Shown piece after piece: positions 60,529 to 64,000 of a DNA stretch of 64,000 nucleotides (the stretch's first letter is position 1; the number at the start of each line of letters is the position of its first letter). This DNA comes from Candidatus Zhuqueibacterota bacterium (GTDB taxonomy: Bacteria; Zhuqueibacterota; Zhuqueibacteria; Thermofontimicrobiales; Sulfurfontimicrobiaceae). A program made the translations under genes and the position numbers. The notes beneath the pieces are model-generated. The model saw nothing but the letters and a program-made list of their open reading frames with translations, was not told where the DNA came from and did no database searches. Location of the stretch: NCBI GenBank assembly GCA_016927835.1, contig JAFGMA010000033.1, positions 1-64,000 of the forward strand, written 5' to 3'.

Positions 60529-61731
60529 TTATTCCCACCATGAAAGAAGTCGCAATCTTGGCGTTCCTGAGAGCGGTCCAGGAAAAAATGGTGGAGAATT
60601 TTCGTTGAAGCGGTCGTCGTGTTTATACTTTTTCATAAAGCTCTGAAACATTTTGGCGTTTCCCCGGGTATTTTGATAAATGCTGCCGTAGTAATTAAAT
60701 ATGCCCGATTTGTCCATAACGACTGCTGACATCGATCCATTTATCGCCATTAATGCCCCTTGCAGATACCAATTGGTTTTTACAGTATTGTCGAAGATGA
60801 TGTCGTTCCAGGCAACGATCCCGATAAAGTCATCTGAATTCGGATTTGTTTCGGGATTATCTGAATATTGTATCGCCTCTTTGAAAATGACGTTGCTGCC
60901 GGAACCGACGGTGATGCCAGTCATAGAGGTGTTTACGCTTCCCCCCTGAATTTCGACGGGACCTGCCGAATAGATAGCACCATTGGAAGTCAAGGAAGAC
61001 AGCGCAATTCCCGGATCGGGGTGGAGTGCAATACCATTTTGATAGACAATGACATTTCCGGTGGATTTAAATTCGAGTTTCATCGTATCTTCAGGTGCAG
61101 GAAATACATATCCTCCTGACGCTGCTGCGTTGATTAGTCTATTCATATTATCAACTTCTGGCAGATAGACGCCTACTTCATAGCCTCCTAAAAATTGCGT
61201 TTTAGAGGTTTTAGGATTCCCGCTAATATTTTTACCGGCACTGACTTTGCCATAAAAAACAATTGAGCTGTTATTCTTATGATTCAACACACCATTCGTA
61301 TGAAGCTGTCCCCATACCGTATCTCCATTTGTCCATGCCAGACCATTTTCGTGAGCCGTATACAAAGTATATTGAAGTAACAGACTTTCGCCTGACGATG
61401 TATATCCGAAATATGCGATAACCGTATCTCTTACATCAATATATCTGCCGATCGAAAAAACTTCAAGGGTATCGGTTTCATTTCCGAATTCAATAGTCAA
61501 CCATCCGCCCTGAAAGGCAACGGTGAATTCATGTCGCCAGCTAGAATCACTGTAAATCTTGGCTGCAATAATATTCATTCCGCTCACTGCAATTTCCCTG
61601 GCGATTACTTTGGAGTAATATTCAGCGTAATTATCCAATGAGCGAGTAGTAACATTCCCCATGTTGGATTGATATATTGAGAAAATATATGCAAATCCCA
61701 AAATCATGATTAATGAGGCTTTTCCTCCCAT
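60529..61731 (-). CDS. Pilus-associated protein of unknown function (DUF4900-like)
   Basis: ORF 60529..61791; likely start 61731 MGGKASLIMILGFAYIFSIYQ (hydrophobic N-term); in pilus cluster. Confidence 0.6.
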   Translation of the reverse strand: MGGKASLIMILGFAYIFSIYQSNMGNVTTRSLDNYAEYYSKVIAREIAVSGMNIIAAKIYSDSSWRHEFTVAFQGGWLTIEFGNETDTLEVFSIGRYIDVRDTVIAYFGYTSSGESLLLQYTLYTAHENGLAWTNGDTVWGQLHTNGVLNHKNNSSIVFYGKVSAGKNISGNPKTSKTQFLGGYEVGVYLPEVDNMNRLINAAASGGYVFPAPEDTMKLEFKSTGNVIVYQNGIALHPDPGIALSSLTSNGAIYSAGPVEIQGGSVNTSMTGITVGSGSNVIFKEAIQYSDNPETNPNSDDFIGIVAWNDIIFDNTVKTNWYLQGALMAINGSMSAVVMDKSGIFNYYGSIYQNTRGNAKMFQSFMKKYKHDDRFNENSPPFFPGPLSGTPRLRLLSWWE

Positions 61732-61733
61732 AG

Positions 61734-62336
61734 TTACCTCCGCAGGTTTCTGGATACAAGGCGTGTTTGCTGCCAATAGGCGATGCGACATTCCTCTTTA
61801 TCGGGATTTGGATCAGAACCGTAGACCGATTGGCTTTCGACTTTAAGTGTTATGCGGATCATTTTGATAGCGACAAAATTTGACGGATTCGATATATCGA
61901 CCGATTTCCCATCCTGGTCCAAATACGCGAAATTAAAAATCGAAATACTCCCAACCCTGAATCCACTTGTGGGGGAACCATTCACTTTCCGGTATAAGAA
62001 TCTGTCGTCAGGGTTTGGCGTATGCGCCAGTTCTGATACCGTGCCGACATAATATTCAACTGTATCAATACCTCCGTCATTGTTAATGTCACTCCTGAAT
62101 TCAAGATTTGTGGAATCCGCTTCGAGTACCACCTGTTCCCACTCGGGGATGCCAAATCCCATTTTCTTCAAGTCGTGCTCGATTGTCCGCGTCGTCGCTG
62201 TGAGGTTTTGCTGAACAATTAAATCATCGTTATACGAAAAATTGTGCTAGGTCACCGCATCCATCATCAACAGCGTCATACACAACAACATTCCGCCGAT
62301 CATCATTGATCCGATTATATCTAAGAGTGATCCCAT
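61734..62336 (-). pseudogene. Pseudopilin-like gene interrupted by one in-frame TAG (62247-62249)
   Basis: frame from ATG 62336: MGSLLDIIGSMMIGGMLLCMTLLMMDAVT*HNFSYNDDLIVQQNLTATTRTIEHDLKKMGFGIPEWEQ..., continuous with ORF 61734..62171. Confidence 0.8.
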
Positions 62337-62353
62337 AGTTACAGTCTCGATTG

Positions 62354-62857
62354 TTAATTGTAATACCAATATCCGTGTATATAGCTCAGACTCAGCGAAT
62401 CACTATTAAAGGTATTTTTGATAGTCACTGTCAGCTTTTTATAGTAGGTTCGACTGAATCCCCAGGTGAAATCCGGGAAAATCGGAATAGCATAATTGAC
62501 TTTGCAGGAAATTTGATAGATATTTTGCGCTGTCGTTTCGGCTTTCGCATAGTTATGAAAATCGTCGAAATCGTCGAATGATGCGAAATCTGTTTCTCCC
62601 AAATCAGCGCCCAGATCATCGGGCAATGTGAAATCGCTCCATTTTTTATCGAGAACGGTTGAATCCCAACTCACCTCATCGAATGGAAGTTGAGACGCTT
62701 CTTCGATTAGCGAAGAAGCCAGCGCGATCGCTTCCAGACCGAACCGTGTTTGGTTTAATAAGTCATTGCTTTCTGTGAGCGACCGATTTATATTCAATAT
62801 GATAATCGATAACAGAATCAACGCGCCAATAGTCAGCAGTGTTTGTCCTGTATTCAT
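62354..62857 (-). CDS. Type IV pseudopilin-like membrane protein
   Basis: 167 aa; MNTGQTLLTIGALILLSIIILNINRSL hydrophobic N-terminus; in pilus cluster. Confidence 0.65.
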   Translation of the reverse strand: MNTGQTLLTIGALILLSIIILNINRSLTESNDLLNQTRFGLEAIALASSLIEEASQLPFDEVSWDSTVLDKKWSDFTLPDDLGADLGETDFASFDDFDDFHNYAKAETTAQNIYQISCKVNYAIPIFPDFTWGFSRTYYKKLTVTIKNTFNSDSLSLSYIHGYWYYN

Positions 62858-62983
62858 TCTAACACCTCAATAAGGCACATCGGAAACAACAGAAAATCGT
62901 TATATTTCAATCAGCTTCCTCGATATAAATCCTCCTTGTGTAGCGATTTATAAATTCATCCTGTTCTTCAAATCGGACTCGTT

Positions 62984-64000
62984 TCAATCTTCCGTTGTGA
63001 TGCAAGCAATTTCTTCGAGTGTTGAAATGCCCTGTTTGATGCGTTCGCGTCCGGCAGCGCGAAGATTGATCATGCCCTCTTTGATCGCTTGCTCGCGGAT
63101 AGCTTCCTCGTCGATTTCTCGACCGGTCTTAAAAATCAACTTTCTGATAGCCTTTGAAAAATAGAGTGCCTCATGGATCGCCGCCCGACCTTTGTAGCCG
63201 CCATGACAATGTTCGCAGCCGACGGCTTTGTAGAACGTGATTTCTGCAATTTCCTGTTCGGTGAACCCGAGATTCAGCGGGATCGCCGGATCAATTTCGT
63301 CTATCGGTTGTTTGCATTTTTCGCATAATTTTCGAATCAACCGTTGGGCGATGATGATATTTATGGCATAAGAGATGAGGAACGTTTCCAAACCCATTTT
63401 ATACAGCCGCGACACCGCACTGGGCGCGTCATTGGTATGCAGGGTTGAAAATGTCACATGACCGGTATTCGCGAGCTTGATACCTGTTTCCGCGGTTTCC
63501 CTGTCGCGAATTTCCCCGACCATCACAACATCGGGATCATGCCGGAGAATCGCCCGCAACGCTTGTTCGAAGTTCATCTTGGCTCCGATTTTAAGCTGGC
63601 GTGCGCCGGAAATAATATATTCAACCGGATCTTCAACCGTCAGTACATTCACCTCCGGCTTAATCACATGATTCAGCGCCGCCATCAGCGTGGTAGATTT
63701 GCCGCTGCCCGTTGGTCCGGTGACGATCACCATCCCCTGGGGTTTTGATATGGCTTTGATAAACGCCTCTTTCGCCGTACCCTGGAAGCCCAGTTTGTCC
63801 AAATCGGTGATCACTTTTCTGTCATCCAGAATTCTGATGACGATGCTCTCCAATTTGTATTGATATTCGCGAGCGACAATCGGAAGAACCGATACCCGAA
63901 AGCGAATCATGTGACCGTCAACTTTTCGCTGAATGAATCCATCCTGGGCAGTCTGGCGCTCAAATCGATCGACATTTTTTGATCGATCTTTTACAACGAC
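62984..64000 (-). CDS. Type II secretion/type IV pilus assembly ATPase, GspE/PilB-like (partial; 5' end outside window)
   Basis: frame open to window end (...RQTAQDGFIQRKVDGHMIRFRVSVLPIV); GMVIVTGPTGSGKSTTLMAALNHV; VGEIRDRETAETGIKLANTGHVTFSTLHTNDA; tetracysteine CEKC...CEHC. Confidence 0.95.
   Translation of the reverse strand, partial: VVVKDRSKNVDRFERQTAQDGFIQRKVDGHMIRFRVSVLPIVAREYQYKLESIVIRILDDRKVITDLDKLGFQGTAKEAFIKAISKPQGMVIVTGPTGSGKSTTLMAALNHVIKPEVNVLTVEDPVEYIISGARQLKIGAKMNFEQALRAILRHDPDVVMVGEIRDRETAETGIKLANTGHVTFSTLHTNDAPSAVSRLYKMGLETFLISYAINIIIAQRLIRKLCEKCKQPIDEIDPAIPLNLGFTEQEIAEITFYKAVGCEHCHGGYKGRAAIHEALYFSKAIRKLIFKTGREIDEEAIREQAIKEGMINLRAAGRERIKQGISTLEEIACITTED

Noticed and set aside
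1-64000. CRISPR array, rRNA operon, prophage, integrase or transposase
   Set aside because: No regularly spaced direct repeats, rRNA sequence or recognisable integrase/transposase/phage structural genes seen in the six-frame translations

Overview
The window is about 64 kb of gene-dense bacterial chromosome, probably from a Calditrichota/KSB1/Ignavibacteria-like or FCB-group lineage. That placement is inferred from a 'FQNYPNPFNA...' C-terminal sorting-type domain, Tat-exported MocA oxidoreductases and PD40/TolB-like proteins; it was not tested by phylogeny. Main blocks: (i) SEC-C protein, Ser/Thr kinase with a beta-propeller sensor, D-Ala-D-Ala ligase; (ii) a long minus-strand carbohydrate/exported-enzyme region (~10.6-28.6 kb) with two sialidase-like BNR proteins, Gfo/Idh/MocA oxidoreductase, oligogalacturonate-lyase-like propeller, DegT aminotransferase and an FG-GAP/DUF4091 giant protein; (iii) a divergent EF-G, SIS isomerase, tRNA-Ala(GGC) and tRNA-Arg(CCG); (iv) a URO-D methyltransferase fused to two thioredoxin-like domains, near a MetH-activation-domain protein; (v) a TIR-TM-DUF1566 protein, a TonB-dependent receptor with a large lipoprotein, and a Nei/Fpg homologue lacking the catalytic proline; (vi) an SPL-like radical SAM protein, AKR, NadC, ProRS; (vii) a type IV pilus cluster (PilM-PilN fusion, PilT-like, pseudopilins, PilB/GspE-like) running off the right edge. 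The most notable structure not explained by genes is a ~106-bp terminal-inverted-repeat element with three full copies and one partial copy. Two genes (a beta-helix surface protein and a pseudopilin) are each interrupted by a single in-frame stop. No complete new defence or biosynthetic system could be proven from the sequence alone.
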